A stretch of DNA of 64,000 nt, from contig NZ_MUXX01000002.1 of the NCBI RefSeq assembly GCF_002015045.1, forward strand, positions 223,258 through 287,257, written 5' to 3'. Below are positions 18,279 through 25,930 of the stretch, one piece after another. The DNA is from Haemophilus paraphrohaemolyticus (lineage in GTDB: Bacteria; Pseudomonadota; Gammaproteobacteria; Enterobacterales; Pasteurellaceae). The first letter of the stretch is position 1. Every line of letters begins with the position of its first letter. Both the position numbers and the translations under genes were made by a program. The notes under the pieces are model-generated. The model had not been told where the DNA came from. It searched no databases and saw only the letters and a list, made by a program, of their open reading frames with translations.

Positions 18279-18743
18279 CTATCGTTTAACAAACAAACCA
18301 TTTAAACACTCCCCCGTTCTTAAATCGACAAATCGTTGGTTGGTAGTGAGGCTATTTAATCCGCCCCGCTCAGCAATCCAACGTCCTGTCTTGAGGTAAG
18401 TGAGTTCAGGTAATAATCGTGGATCTAATTCTGTTTTTTCTAAGCCTGTATAAAGGCAGGTTACCAACCCTTGTTCACGAGCGATTTTGAGCAATGAGAG
18501 GAGTTTTTCAGGCAGCCATTCGCCACCCATAAATAGCACGCAACTGATTAAGCCTTGATATTTTTTGAGCTGTTCGGCAAGGTAAATCTCCGTCAAAATC
18601 TGACCGCTTCCCCGTTTCCAGCTCTCAACACTGTGGCAGCCTTTACAACCTAAAGAGCAGCCAGTAATGAAAAATGCGAGGCTGGTTTCATTCGGCACTT
18701 CTTGCCAAACGACTTGTTGGTTACAAAATCTTATTTCTTCCAT
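18279..18743 (-). CDS. nrdG: anaerobic ribonucleotide reductase activating protein
   Basis: Radical SAM activase that abstracts hydrogen from the glycyl radical site of NrdD. It has 154 residues, the usual size. The cluster motif is Cys29, Cys33, Cys36 (CSLGCKGC), followed by CHSVESW and the glycine-rich FMGGEW. It is the first gene of a two-gene unit with nrdD. The ribosome site is weak. Order G before D is the reverse of E. coli. Confidence 0.9.
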   Translation of the reverse strand: MEEIRFCNQQVVWQEVPNETSLAFFITGCSLGCKGCHSVESWKRGSGQILTEIYLAEQLKKYQGLISCVLFMGGEWLPEKLLSLLKIAREQGLVTCLYTGLEKTELDPRLLPELTYLKTGRWIAERGGLNSLTTNQRFVDLRTGECLNGLFVKR

Positions 18744-18803
18744 TTTAAAATTAGATCACTATATATTGTGTGTTTGTCTATAAATAATCACAGGATGTAG
18801 ATA

Positions 18804-18812
18804 TGCTACAAT
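18804..18812 (+). promoter_or_regulatory. extended -10, possible rnf operon promoter
   Basis: TG-C-TACAAT on the plus strand. It would give a leader of nearly 290 bases before rsxA, containing the ArcA-like repeats and the hairpins listed separately, so a second promoter nearer rsxA is possible. Confidence 0.35.
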
Positions 18813-18869
18813 TTTCTCCCAAAAAAGAAAACCGAAAAATTTGCACAAAATGGGTTGCAAAATTTTTAG

Positions 18870-18883
18870 TTAAAGAAAATCAA
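18870..18883. promoter_or_regulatory. FNR-like box between nrdG and the rnf operon
   Basis: TTAAA-GAAA-ATCAA agrees with TTGAT-N4-ATCAA at 8 of 10 positions. It lies in the 363-base divergent region of two anaerobically relevant units. Confidence 0.3.
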
Positions 18884-18909
18884 AGAGATAAACCCCGAAA
18901 ATTTTTCAG

Positions 18910-18935
18910 GTTAATTTTGCGTTAATTTGCGTTAA
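18910..18935. promoter_or_regulatory. three phased GTTAA repeats, ArcA-box-like
   Basis: GTTAA occurs at 18910, 18921 and 18931, i.e. at 11- and 10-base phasing; the last two are parts of a perfect tandem TTTGCGTTAA. ArcA is known to bind direct repeats of GTTA-type half-sites spaced about 11 bases. Confidence 0.45.
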
Positions 18936-18994
18936 AAAATGGGTAGAAATGTTGCAGTTTTGGTAAGCGGTTGAATTTTTTCTATTTTTTTTAA

Positions 18995-19058
18995 GGGTAA
19001 TATTTTATTCATTGAAATTACCCCGTTTTTTCTATTGTTCAAGCTGTCAAAAAACGGG
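18995..19058 (+). promoter_or_regulatory. two mutually exclusive hairpins upstream of rsxA
   Basis: GGGTAAT (18995-19001) pairs with ATTACCC (19017-19023). CCCGTTTTTT (19022-19031) pairs with AAAAAACGGG (19049-19058), a perfect 10-base stem. The stems share bases 19022-19023. The first is followed by a T run like a terminator. This is where the rnf message leader would be. Confidence 0.4.
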
Positions 19059-19106
19059 ATAATAAGTATATTTTTTAATATTGAATGTGAAATTTGGGTG
19101 TGGGAA

Positions 19107-19688
19107 ATGGTGGATTATCTTCTTCTGATTATAGGCACGGCACTCATAAACAACTTTGTCTTGGTGAAATTTCTTGGGCTTTGTCCGTTTATGGGGGTGT
19201 CGAAAAAAGTCGAAACGGCGATCGGTATGGGGTTGGCAACAACGTTCGTACTAACGGTGGCATCGCTTTCGGCTTACTTAACAGAAACTTTCGTTCTCAT
19301 CCCTTTACAAGCTCAATTTTTGCGTACGTTCGTTTTCATTTTGATTATCGCGGTCATCGTGCAATTAACCGAGATGATTATCCACAAAACAAGCCCTGTG
19401 CTTTATCGTCTGCTTGGGATCTACCTACCACTGATTACGACCAACTGCGCTGTATTAGGAGTTGCGTTGTTGAACGTAAATCTTGCTAATAACTTGGTGC
19501 AATCGGTGCTCTATGGTTTTGGTGCGGCACTCGGTTTTTCACTGGTATTAGTGCTTTTTGCCGCACTGCGTGAACGATTAGCAGCGGCGGATGTACCTCG
19601 TCCGTTCCAAGGAGCTTCTATCGCATTAGTCACCGCAGGCTTAATGTCGCTTGCCTTTATGGGCTTTGCAGGGTTGGTAAAAATCTAA
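19107..19688 (+). CDS. rsxA: Rnf/Rsx electron transport complex subunit A
   Basis: Integral membrane subunit of the Rnf complex, which moves electrons between NADH and ferredoxin-like carriers coupled to ion flow; in E. coli the homologue (Rsx) keeps SoxR reduced. With the ATG at 19107 it has 193 residues, identical in length to E. coli RsxA, and starts MVDYLLL; an in-frame TTG at 19035 is inside a leader hairpin. Six hydrophobic segments and [18 protein letters not shown] and [13 protein letters not shown] are diagnostic. The cysteines in these two motifs are the ligands of the membrane iron centre shared with RsxE. First gene of a six-gene operon; overlaps rsxB by one base. Confidence 0.95.
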   Translation: MVDYLLLIIGTALINNFVLVKFLGLCPFMGVSKKVETAIGMGLATTFVLTVASLSAYLTETFVLIPLQAQFLRTFVFILIIAVIVQLTEMIIHKTSPVLYRLLGIYLPLITTNCAVLGVALLNVNLANNLVQSVLYGFGAALGFSLVLVLFAALRERLAAADVPRPFQGASIALVTAGLMSLAFMGFAGLVKI

Positions 19689-20299
19689 TGTTAGCCTTTT
19701 CAATTGTGACTTATATTATTATCGCTATCGTGGTGATCGCTCTCGTTTTCGGGGCGATTTTGGGCTATTCCTCTGTAAAATTGAAAGTGGAAGAAGACCC
19801 AATTGTCGAGAAAATTGATGCGATTTTACCGCAAAGCCAATGTGGGCAATGTGGCTACCCAGGTTGCAAACCTTATGCCGAAGCCATTGCCAATGGCGAT
19901 GCGATTACCAAATGTGTGCCAGGTGGTCAGCCTTTAGTGGTCAAAATTGCTGATCTATTGGGCGTTGATGTGCCTACTATGGATGGCGTAGAAGAACCCG
20001 AAACCAAAGTCGCGTTTATTCACGAAGATCTTTGCATTGGCTGCACTAAATGTATTCAAGCCTGCCCTGTGGATGCGATTGTGGGCAGTAACAAGGCGAT
20101 GCACACTATTATTGCAGATTTCTGTACAGGCTGTGAGCTCTGTGTTGCCCCTTGCCCAACCAACTGTATTGAGATGATTAAACCGAAAAAAACAGCTCGC
20201 CAATGGAACTGGCAGTTTGATCCAAATTTGGTCATTCCGATTGTGAACACCACCGAAATTCAACAGAAAAAAGTAATTGGCGGAGGAGCGGATGAATAA
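19688..20299 (+). CDS. rsxB: Rnf/Rsx electron transport complex subunit B (iron-sulfur protein)
   Basis: Peripheral iron-sulfur subunit held by one N-terminal membrane helix (residues 4-26). It has 203 residues against 192 in E. coli. A four-cysteine cluster motif CGQCGYPGC begins near residue 54. Two ferredoxin-type [4Fe-4S] motifs follow, [12 protein letters not shown] and [12 protein letters not shown]. Its ATG overlaps the rsxA stop, and its end overlaps rsxC by 8 bases, so translation is coupled. Confidence 0.95.
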   Translation: MLAFSIVTYIIIAIVVIALVFGAILGYSSVKLKVEEDPIVEKIDAILPQSQCGQCGYPGCKPYAEAIANGDAITKCVPGGQPLVVKIADLLGVDVPTMDGVEEPETKVAFIHEDLCIGCTKCIQACPVDAIVGSNKAMHTIIADFCTGCELCVAPCPTNCIEMIKPKKTARQWNWQFDPNLVIPIVNTTEIQQKKVIGGGADE

Positions 20300-22538
20300 T
20301 CCAAATGAAGTGCTAACTCGCATTCGCCTTAATAAAGAAACAGGCAAACTTTGGCAATTTCCAGGTGGAATTCACCCGCTTGAAAACAAAAAACAGTCAA
20401 GCCAAAAGCCGATTCGTACGCTCAATTTACCTAAATATTTTTATGTACCTGTGGTGCAACATTCAGGCTGGGCAGGGGATTTGATCGTCAAAGAGGGCGA
20501 TTATGTCTTTAAAGGGCAAGCCCTCACGCAAGGCGATCACTACCGCCAATTGCCTGTGCACGCCTCAACTTCAGGCAGAATTGTAGCAATTGCCCCACAC
20601 GTGGCATCACACGCTTCTGGTTTACCAGAAATGACCGTAGTGATTGAAACTGACGGAAAAGATGAGTGGATTCAACGTAAGCCAATTGACGATTTCTTGC
20701 AGATGACAAGCGGTGAAATTATCGAAAAAGTTTACCGATACGGTATTGCTGGATTAGGTGGAGCGGTGTTTCCAACAGCATCTAAACTTAGCCTTGCGGA
20801 TAAACGCTGTAAACTGTTGATTATCAATGGAGCAGAGTGTGAACCTTACATTACCTGCGATGATCGCTTGATGCAAGAGCGAGCGAATGAGTTGATAGAA
20901 GGGATTCGTATTTTGCGTTATGTGCTTCGCCCTGAAGAGGTCGTGATTGCGATTGAGGATAACAAGCCAAACGCAATCAAAGCGGTTAAAAAAGCATTGA
21001 AAGGTGCAAACGATATGTTTGTGCGTGAAATTCCGACTAAATATCCCTCTGGTGCAAGTGATCAGCTGGTGCAAGTGCTTACAGGCTTAGAAATTCCGCA
21101 AGGCAAACGCACGATTGAAATGGGTATTGTGATGCACAATATCGGCACAGTCTATGCAGTAAAACGTGCCATCATTGATGATGAGCCGTTAATCGAACGC
21201 GTGGTCACGCTTACAGGTGATAAAATCCGTAATAAAGGCAACGTGTGGGCGAGACTTGGCACGCCGATTATTCACTTACTCGAACAGGTGGATTACCAAG
21301 CGGATGCACGTTTCCCTGTCTTTTTAGGCGGACCGATGACAGGCTTTATTTTGCCTTCGCTACAATCACCTATCACCAAAACAGCGAACTGTATTATCGC
21401 TCCAGATCATTTTGAATATGCACCACCAGAACCTGAACGCAGCTGCATTCGTTGCTCAAGTTGTTCGGATGCTTGCCCCGTTGGTTTATTACCACAGCAG
21501 CTTTACTGGTTTGCCCGTTCAGAAGATCACGAAAAATCTAACGAATACCACTTAGAGGCTTGTATTGAATGTGGCATCTGTGCTTACGTCTGCCCAAGTT
21601 ACATTCCACTTATTCAATATTTCCGTCAAGAAAAAGCCAAAATTGCGGAAATTGAAGAGAAAACGAAGAAATCGGAAGAGGCAAAAGAGCGTTTTGAAGC
21701 CCGTGAAGCTCGCTTGCAAAAAGAGAAAGAGGCACGCACGGCTCGAATTAATCAAGCGGCTGAAAAACGCCGTGAAGAGATTGCTCAGAATCAGGGTGAA
21801 GATCCTGTGGCAGCCGCGCTAGCTCGTATTAAAGCAAAAAAAGCGGAGCCTACAGCCGAAGTTCATGTAAAAGCCAATGGCGAACCTGATAACAGCGATT
21901 TGATGGCACAACGCAAAGCTCGCCGCTTAGCTAAACAGGCAGAGACTACACAAGCGGTTGAAAAAGTTGAAGAAACTACAAATCCATCTGAGAACCTAGA
22001 TGCAAAAAAAGCAGCTGTCGCTGCGGCACTAGCCCGCGCTAGAGCGAAAAAAGCGGGACACATAGCTGAACAGCCAAAACAAGAAAGCAAGCCAGATTCA
22101 AATCAGTCTGAAGCAGATCCACGTAAAACCGCCGTCGCTGCTGCACTTGCCCGTGCTAAAGCGAAAAAAGAGGCTCAGCAACAATTACAAGCGGTTGAAA
22201 AAATGGAAGAAGCTACAAAACCTACTGAAGAGCTTGATCTGCGTAAAGCTGCTGTTGCCGCAGCACTTGCTCGTGCAAAAGCGAAGAAAGAGGCACAGCA
22301 AGCGGTCGAAAAATCCGAAGAGGTTGCAAAACCTACTGAAGAGCTTGATCCTCGCAAAGCCGCTATCGCTGTGGCGATTGCTCGTGCGAAAGCGAAGAAA
22401 GAGGCACATCAAGCGGTCGAAAAAATCGAAGAGGTTGCAAAACCAATGGAAGAACTCGACCCGCGCAAAGCAGCTGTGGCTGCAGCGATTGCTCGTGCAA
22501 AAGCAAAAAAAGCAGCTCAACAACAGAGTGAACAATAA
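20292..22538 (+). CDS. rsxC: Rnf/Rsx electron transport complex subunit C with long repeat tail
   Basis: NADH- and FMN-binding subunit of the Rnf complex. With the ATG at 20292 (GGAGGAG upstream) it has 748 residues. The N-terminal half follows the family: GGIHP near residue 20, [12 protein letters not shown] and [12 protein letters not shown] (NADH/FMN domain), then two [4Fe-4S] motifs [12 protein letters not shown] and [12 protein letters not shown] near residues 380-440. From about residue 445 the protein is a charged Ala/Lys/Glu tail. It contains five repeats of 37-40 residues starting at Asp570, Asp609, Asp649, Asp686 and Asp723, each with (K/R)[14 protein letters not shown]. RnfC tails vary widely in length between species. 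Confidence 0.93.
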   Translation: MNNPNEVLTRIRLNKETGKLWQFPGGIHPLENKKQSSQKPIRTLNLPKYFYVPVVQHSGWAGDLIVKEGDYVFKGQALTQGDHYRQLPVHASTSGRIVAIAPHVASHASGLPEMTVVIETDGKDEWIQRKPIDDFLQMTSGEIIEKVYRYGIAGLGGAVFPTASKLSLADKRCKLLIINGAECEPYITCDDRLMQERANELIEGIRILRYVLRPEEVVIAIEDNKPNAIKAVKKALKGANDMFVREIPTKYPSGASDQLVQVLTGLEIPQGKRTIEMGIVMHNIGTVYAVKRAIIDDEPLIERVVTLTGDKIRNKGNVWARLGTPIIHLLEQVDYQADARFPVFLGGPMTGFILPSLQSPITKTANCIIAPDHFEYAPPEPERSCIRCSSCSDACPVGLLPQQLYWFARSEDHEKSNEYHLEACIECGICAYVCPSYIPLIQYFRQEKAKIAEIEEKTKKSEEAKERFEAREARLQKEKEARTARINQAAEKRREEIAQNQGEDPVAAALARIKAKKAEPTAEVHVKANGEPDNSDLMAQRKARRLAKQAETTQAVEKVEETTNPSENLDAKKAAVAAALARARAKKAGHIAEQPKQESKPDSNQSEADPRKTAVAAALARAKAKKEAQQQLQAVEKMEEATKPTEELDLRKAAVAAALARAKAKKEAQQAVEKSEEVAKPTEELDPRKAAIAVAIARAKAKKEAHQAVEKIEEVAKPMEELDPRKAAVAAAIARAKAKKAAQQQSEQ
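21999..22535 (+). repeat. in-gene tandem repeats of rsxC with embedded uptake signals
   Basis: Five units of 111-120 bases start at 21999, 22116, 22236, 22347 and 22458. The linkers encode QAVEK through CAAGCGGTYGAAAAA. Cores at 21950 and 22187 are perfect uptake signals (ACAAGCGGT); those at 22298 and 22409 differ only in the first base. Confidence 0.8.
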
Positions 22539-22567
22539 CCGAATAATGGAAAGAAAAGGAAGCATCA

Positions 22568-23638
22568 ATGTTTAAAATGGTCAGCTCCCCACATACACAC
22601 GGGAGCAATTTAACCGCCAAATTTATGTTATGGGTGATGGTTGCTATGTTGCCCGCCCTTGTTGTGCAATGCTATTACTTCGGCGTTGGCGTGTTGGTGC
22701 AGGTTATCATTGCAGTTAGCTTTGCTGTGGTTATTGAACTTACTGTGGCAAAACTTCGCCAAAAACCGACTGCTTTCTATTTGGCGGATCTCTCTGGCAT
22801 TTTAACCGCACTGATTTTAGCAATGTCTATTCCGCCTTATTCCCCTTATTGGATCGTGATGATCGGGGTGATTGTTGCTTTACTGCTGGCAAAACATATT
22901 TACGGTGGGTTAGGACAGAATTTGTTTAATCCTGCAATGGTAGCGTATGCCTTGTTGCTGATTTCGTTCCCTGTGCAAATGACCTCATGGAGTGTACCAA
23001 GCCAGCTATTAAGCGAGCCGCCAACAATGAACGACGCCTTTCATTTGGTTTTTACAGGTGTTACGAGCGATGGTTTTAGTTTACGCCAATTAGTTGATAG
23101 CGTGGACGGTATTACTCAAGCAACACCGCTTGATAGTGCGAAATTAGCGATGAAGGCACAAGGTTTTATTGCACCAGAACTTGCACAAAATATCAGCGAT
23201 AAATTGGGCTTCAACGGCTGGTTTCAAATCAATTTGGCGTTTTTGATTGGTGGGATTTTCCTGATTGCGAAACGTATCATTCACTGGCAAATTCCAGTAG
23301 CGATGTTGACGGTGTTTGTGTTGTGTAGCTACACGGACAACACAGTGAAACAACTCGCTTTTGCCGATTCGAGCAGTGCATTGTGGGAAACGTGGCAACA
23401 TCTTTTTAGTGGGGCGATGATGTTTGGGGCGTTCTTTATTGCGACTGATCCCGTTTCCGCCTCCATTACACCACGTGGAAAACTAATTTTCGGTGGCTTA
23501 ATTGGCTTGTTGGTTTACCTGATTCGTTATTATGGAAATTACCCCGATGCGGTGGCATTCTCAGTGTTGCTAGCCAATATTTGCGTACCGCTGATTGACC
23601 ACTATACGCAACCAAGATTGTACGGGACGAGAAAATAA
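22568..23638 (+). CDS. rsxD: Rnf/Rsx electron transport complex subunit D
   Basis: Integral membrane subunit with covalently bound FMN, homologous to NqrB. It has 356 residues and about nine hydrophobic segments. The [21 protein letters not shown] stretch is typical of RsxD, and the flavin-attachment threonine is expected in [10 protein letters not shown] near residue 185. The start [11 protein letters not shown] aligns with E. coli and is preceded by AAAGGA. It overlaps rsxG by one base. Confidence 0.94.
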   Translation: MFKMVSSPHTHGSNLTAKFMLWVMVAMLPALVVQCYYFGVGVLVQVIIAVSFAVVIELTVAKLRQKPTAFYLADLSGILTALILAMSIPPYSPYWIVMIGVIVALLLAKHIYGGLGQNLFNPAMVAYALLLISFPVQMTSWSVPSQLLSEPPTMNDAFHLVFTGVTSDGFSLRQLVDSVDGITQATPLDSAKLAMKAQGFIAPELAQNISDKLGFNGWFQINLAFLIGGIFLIAKRIIHWQIPVAMLTVFVLCSYTDNTVKQLAFADSSSALWETWQHLFSGAMMFGAFFIATDPVSASITPRGKLIFGGLIGLLVYLIRYYGNYPDAVAFSVLLANICVPLIDHYTQPRLYGTRK

Positions 23639-24270
23639 TGAATACCTCAAAAATTACCTTAAAATACGCCCTTTTGCTTGGGCTTATTGCGTTGCTTTGC
23701 ACCGCAGTTTCAACGGGCGTTTATCTGCTTACTAAAGGGAGAATTGATGAAGTAACGGCTAATCAGCAACGAGCTTTATTACACGAGGTTGTCCCACAGA
23801 ATCATTTCGATAATGATTTGCTCGCAACCTGTAAAGTGGCAAATTTACCTGAAGCACCGCATTTAAACCGCATCTATATTGCAAAAAAAGCGGATAAAAC
23901 GACCGCTTACGCACTGCAAGGCACAGCACCAGATGGTTATTCAGGCAATATTGTGCTGTTAATGGGGATCGAGCCGAATGGTACGGTGTTAGGTGTGAGA
24001 ACCTTGCAACATGCCGAAACACCAGGGCTAGGCGATAAAATCGAAACCCGCATTTCAGATTGGATTTTATCTTTCGCAGGTAAGCTTTTTTCACTTGAAA
24101 ACGAAAGTAGTTGGGCGGTAAAAAAAGATGGTGGGCAGTTTGACCAATTTACAGGCGCAACCATTACGCCACGTGCGGTAGTCAATAATGTGCGTGAAAA
24201 TGCGAAATGGGTGATTACTCAGTTGGTGCAATATCCAGAGCTTGTCGAGAAATTAGAGGAGTGCAAATAA
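23638..24270 (+). CDS. rsxG: Rnf/Rsx electron transport complex subunit G
   Basis: Flavoprotein anchored by an N-terminal helix (residues 8-30) with a periplasmic FMN-binding domain, homologous to NqrC. It has 210 residues. The family motif TPGLGDKIE is followed by the covalent FMN site in FTGATITP, whose threonine carries FMN through a phosphoester bond. It overlaps rsxD and rsxE by single bases. Confidence 0.94.
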   Translation: MNTSKITLKYALLLGLIALLCTAVSTGVYLLTKGRIDEVTANQQRALLHEVVPQNHFDNDLLATCKVANLPEAPHLNRIYIAKKADKTTAYALQGTAPDGYSGNIVLLMGIEPNGTVLGVRTLQHAETPGLGDKIETRISDWILSFAGKLFSLENESSWAVKKDGGQFDQFTGATITPRAVVNNVRENAKWVITQLVQYPELVEKLEECK

Positions 24271-24959
24271 TGAATTGTCAAGAACAGCAAATTCCAGTCA
24301 CTCAAATTGAAACGGAAGCAACGCCAACGCAAAGCGTGTGGAAAACGCTATTTATGGATGGCGTTTGGAAAAATAATAGCGCGTTGGTGCAACTGCTTGG
24401 ACTTTGTCCACTTTTGGCGGTATCTAATAGCGTGATGAATGCATTAGGGCTTGGCTTAGCAACAATGTTTGTATTGATTGCCACAAATACTACGATCTCT
24501 CTATTTCGTAAGGTAATCCCTAATGATATTCGTATTCCGATTTATGTGATGATTATCGCCACCGTAGTAACCGCAGTGCAATTATTAATGAATGCATTTG
24601 CTTATTCGGTTTATCAATCACTAGGGATTTTTATTCCACTGATTGTGACCAACTGTATTGTGATCGGACGAGCAGAGGCTTACGCTTCAAAGAACAATGT
24701 GGCACAATCTGCCTTTGATGGCTTTGCGATGGGTTTAGGGGCAACATTAAGCCTTGTTGTGTTGGGGGCATTGCGTGAATTACTTGGACAAGGTACACTT
24801 TTTGATGGTTTAGACTTATTATTAGGCGATTGGGCGAAATCATTACGCCTAGATGTGTTACACTTAGATTCTGGTTTATTATTAGCCATTTTACCCCCTG
24901 GTGCCTTTATAGGTTTAGGGGTAATGTTAGCCATTAAAAACTTGATTGATAAAAAATAA
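24270..24959 (+). CDS. rsxE: Rnf/Rsx electron transport complex subunit E
   Basis: Integral membrane subunit, paralogous to RsxA. With the ATG at 24270 (GAGGAG upstream) it has 229 residues, close to the E. coli 231; the longer frame from 24207 is inside rsxG. Motifs [20 protein letters not shown] and [11 protein letters not shown] mirror those of RsxA and carry the matching cysteines. It has about six hydrophobic segments. In E. coli nth follows; here lpxM follows, with a one-base overlap. Confidence 0.94.
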   Translation: MNCQEQQIPVTQIETEATPTQSVWKTLFMDGVWKNNSALVQLLGLCPLLAVSNSVMNALGLGLATMFVLIATNTTISLFRKVIPNDIRIPIYVMIIATVVTAVQLLMNAFAYSVYQSLGIFIPLIVTNCIVIGRAEAYASKNNVAQSAFDGFAMGLGATLSLVVLGALRELLGQGTLFDGLDLLLGDWAKSLRLDVLHLDSGLLLAILPPGAFIGLGVMLAIKNLIDKK

Positions 24960-25915
24960 TGACTGAAATTACAGAACAGAAAGGCTACACGCATAAATTT
25001 TTGTGGCAATTTTTACTACCAAAGTACTGGAACATATGGCTCGGTGTGCTAGTGTTGCTCATATTAGCGTTTGTGCCTTATCAATTACGAGATAAGCTAG
25101 CTGTTTTTATTGGCAAAGTGGCTTGCCGCTATTTGAAAAAAAAGGGCAACAAACAATTCCGTCGTTCAGATATTAACTTACGTTATTGCTTTCCCAATTG
25201 GAGTGAAGACAAGCGGTTAAAAACGATTGAAGAAATGTTTATTACCGTAGCTCAAACAATGTTGGGCATTGGTGAAATTGCAGTGCGTTCAGTGAAACAT
25301 CTGCAAAAACGGAGTGAATTTATCGGGCTTGAGCACATTTATCAAGCTAAAGCGGAAGGCAAAAATATTATTCTGCTTGTGCCACACACTTGGGCAATTG
25401 ATGCATCTGGGATTATTCTGCATACATACGGAATGCCGATGGTTTCAATGTATAATCCACACAGAAATGCATTAGTCGATTGGCTCTGGAACGCAACCCG
25501 TGAGCGTTTTGGCGGACGAATGCACACACGTCAAAATGGGATTAAGCCATTTTTAGCAGATGTCAAAAAAGGGAATATGGGCTATTTCTTGCCAGATGAA
25601 GATTTTGGTAAGGAATTAAGTGTTTATGTCGATTTCTTTGCAACGGAAAAAGCTACTTTGCCTGGGTTAAACAAAATGGCTCGTGTCGCAAATGCGGTGG
25701 TTATTCCAATGTTTGCCACCTATCAAGCAAAGAAAGGCGTGTATCAAATGGAAATTCTACCGCCGTTGGAATTTTCGGGCACACCTGAACAATCTGCCCG
25801 TGAAATGAACAAAGTGATTGAATATTTTGTGACTAAATCGCCAGAGCAATATGTCTGGATTTTGCGTTTATTAAAAACGCGTCGTGATGGGCAAGATATT
25901 TATAAAAAAGAATAA
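24959..25915 (+). CDS. lpxM: lipid A acyltransferase LpxM (late acyltransferase, MsbB type)
   Basis: Inner-membrane enzyme that adds the last secondary acyl chain (myristoyl in E. coli) to Kdo2-lipid A. It has 318 residues against 323 in E. coli. A membrane anchor lies at about residues 26-48. The HX4(D/E) catalytic motif is HTWAID, and NPHRNALVDW and FLPDEDFG are family motifs. LpxL and LpxM are alike; I favour LpxM from overall resemblance to Haemophilus MsbB. It overlaps rsxE by one base, so it belongs to the rnf transcript. Confidence 0.82.
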   Translation: MTEITEQKGYTHKFLWQFLLPKYWNIWLGVLVLLILAFVPYQLRDKLAVFIGKVACRYLKKKGNKQFRRSDINLRYCFPNWSEDKRLKTIEEMFITVAQTMLGIGEIAVRSVKHLQKRSEFIGLEHIYQAKAEGKNIILLVPHTWAIDASGIILHTYGMPMVSMYNPHRNALVDWLWNATRERFGGRMHTRQNGIKPFLADVKKGNMGYFLPDEDFGKELSVYVDFFATEKATLPGLNKMARVANAVVIPMFATYQAKKGVYQMEILPPLEFSGTPEQSAREMNKVIEYFVTKSPEQYVWILRLLKTRRDGQDIYKKE

Positions 25916-25930
25916 AGAGTGAGAGATTGA

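Noticed and set aside
16413-18743. Pyruvate formate-lyase type enzyme and activase
   Set aside because: The zinc CxxC pairs before the glycyl loop and the short CSLGCKGC activase fit NrdD/NrdG, not PFL.
19094-19489. 131-codon frame in rsxA
   Set aside because: Out-of-frame shadow of rsxA, which is conserved over its full length.
22147-22575. 142-codon Lys/Leu-rich frame, and antisense Phe/Cys-rich frames, in the rsxC repeat region
   Set aside because: They are frame-shifted readings of the repeats; their periodicity follows the rsxC repeat.
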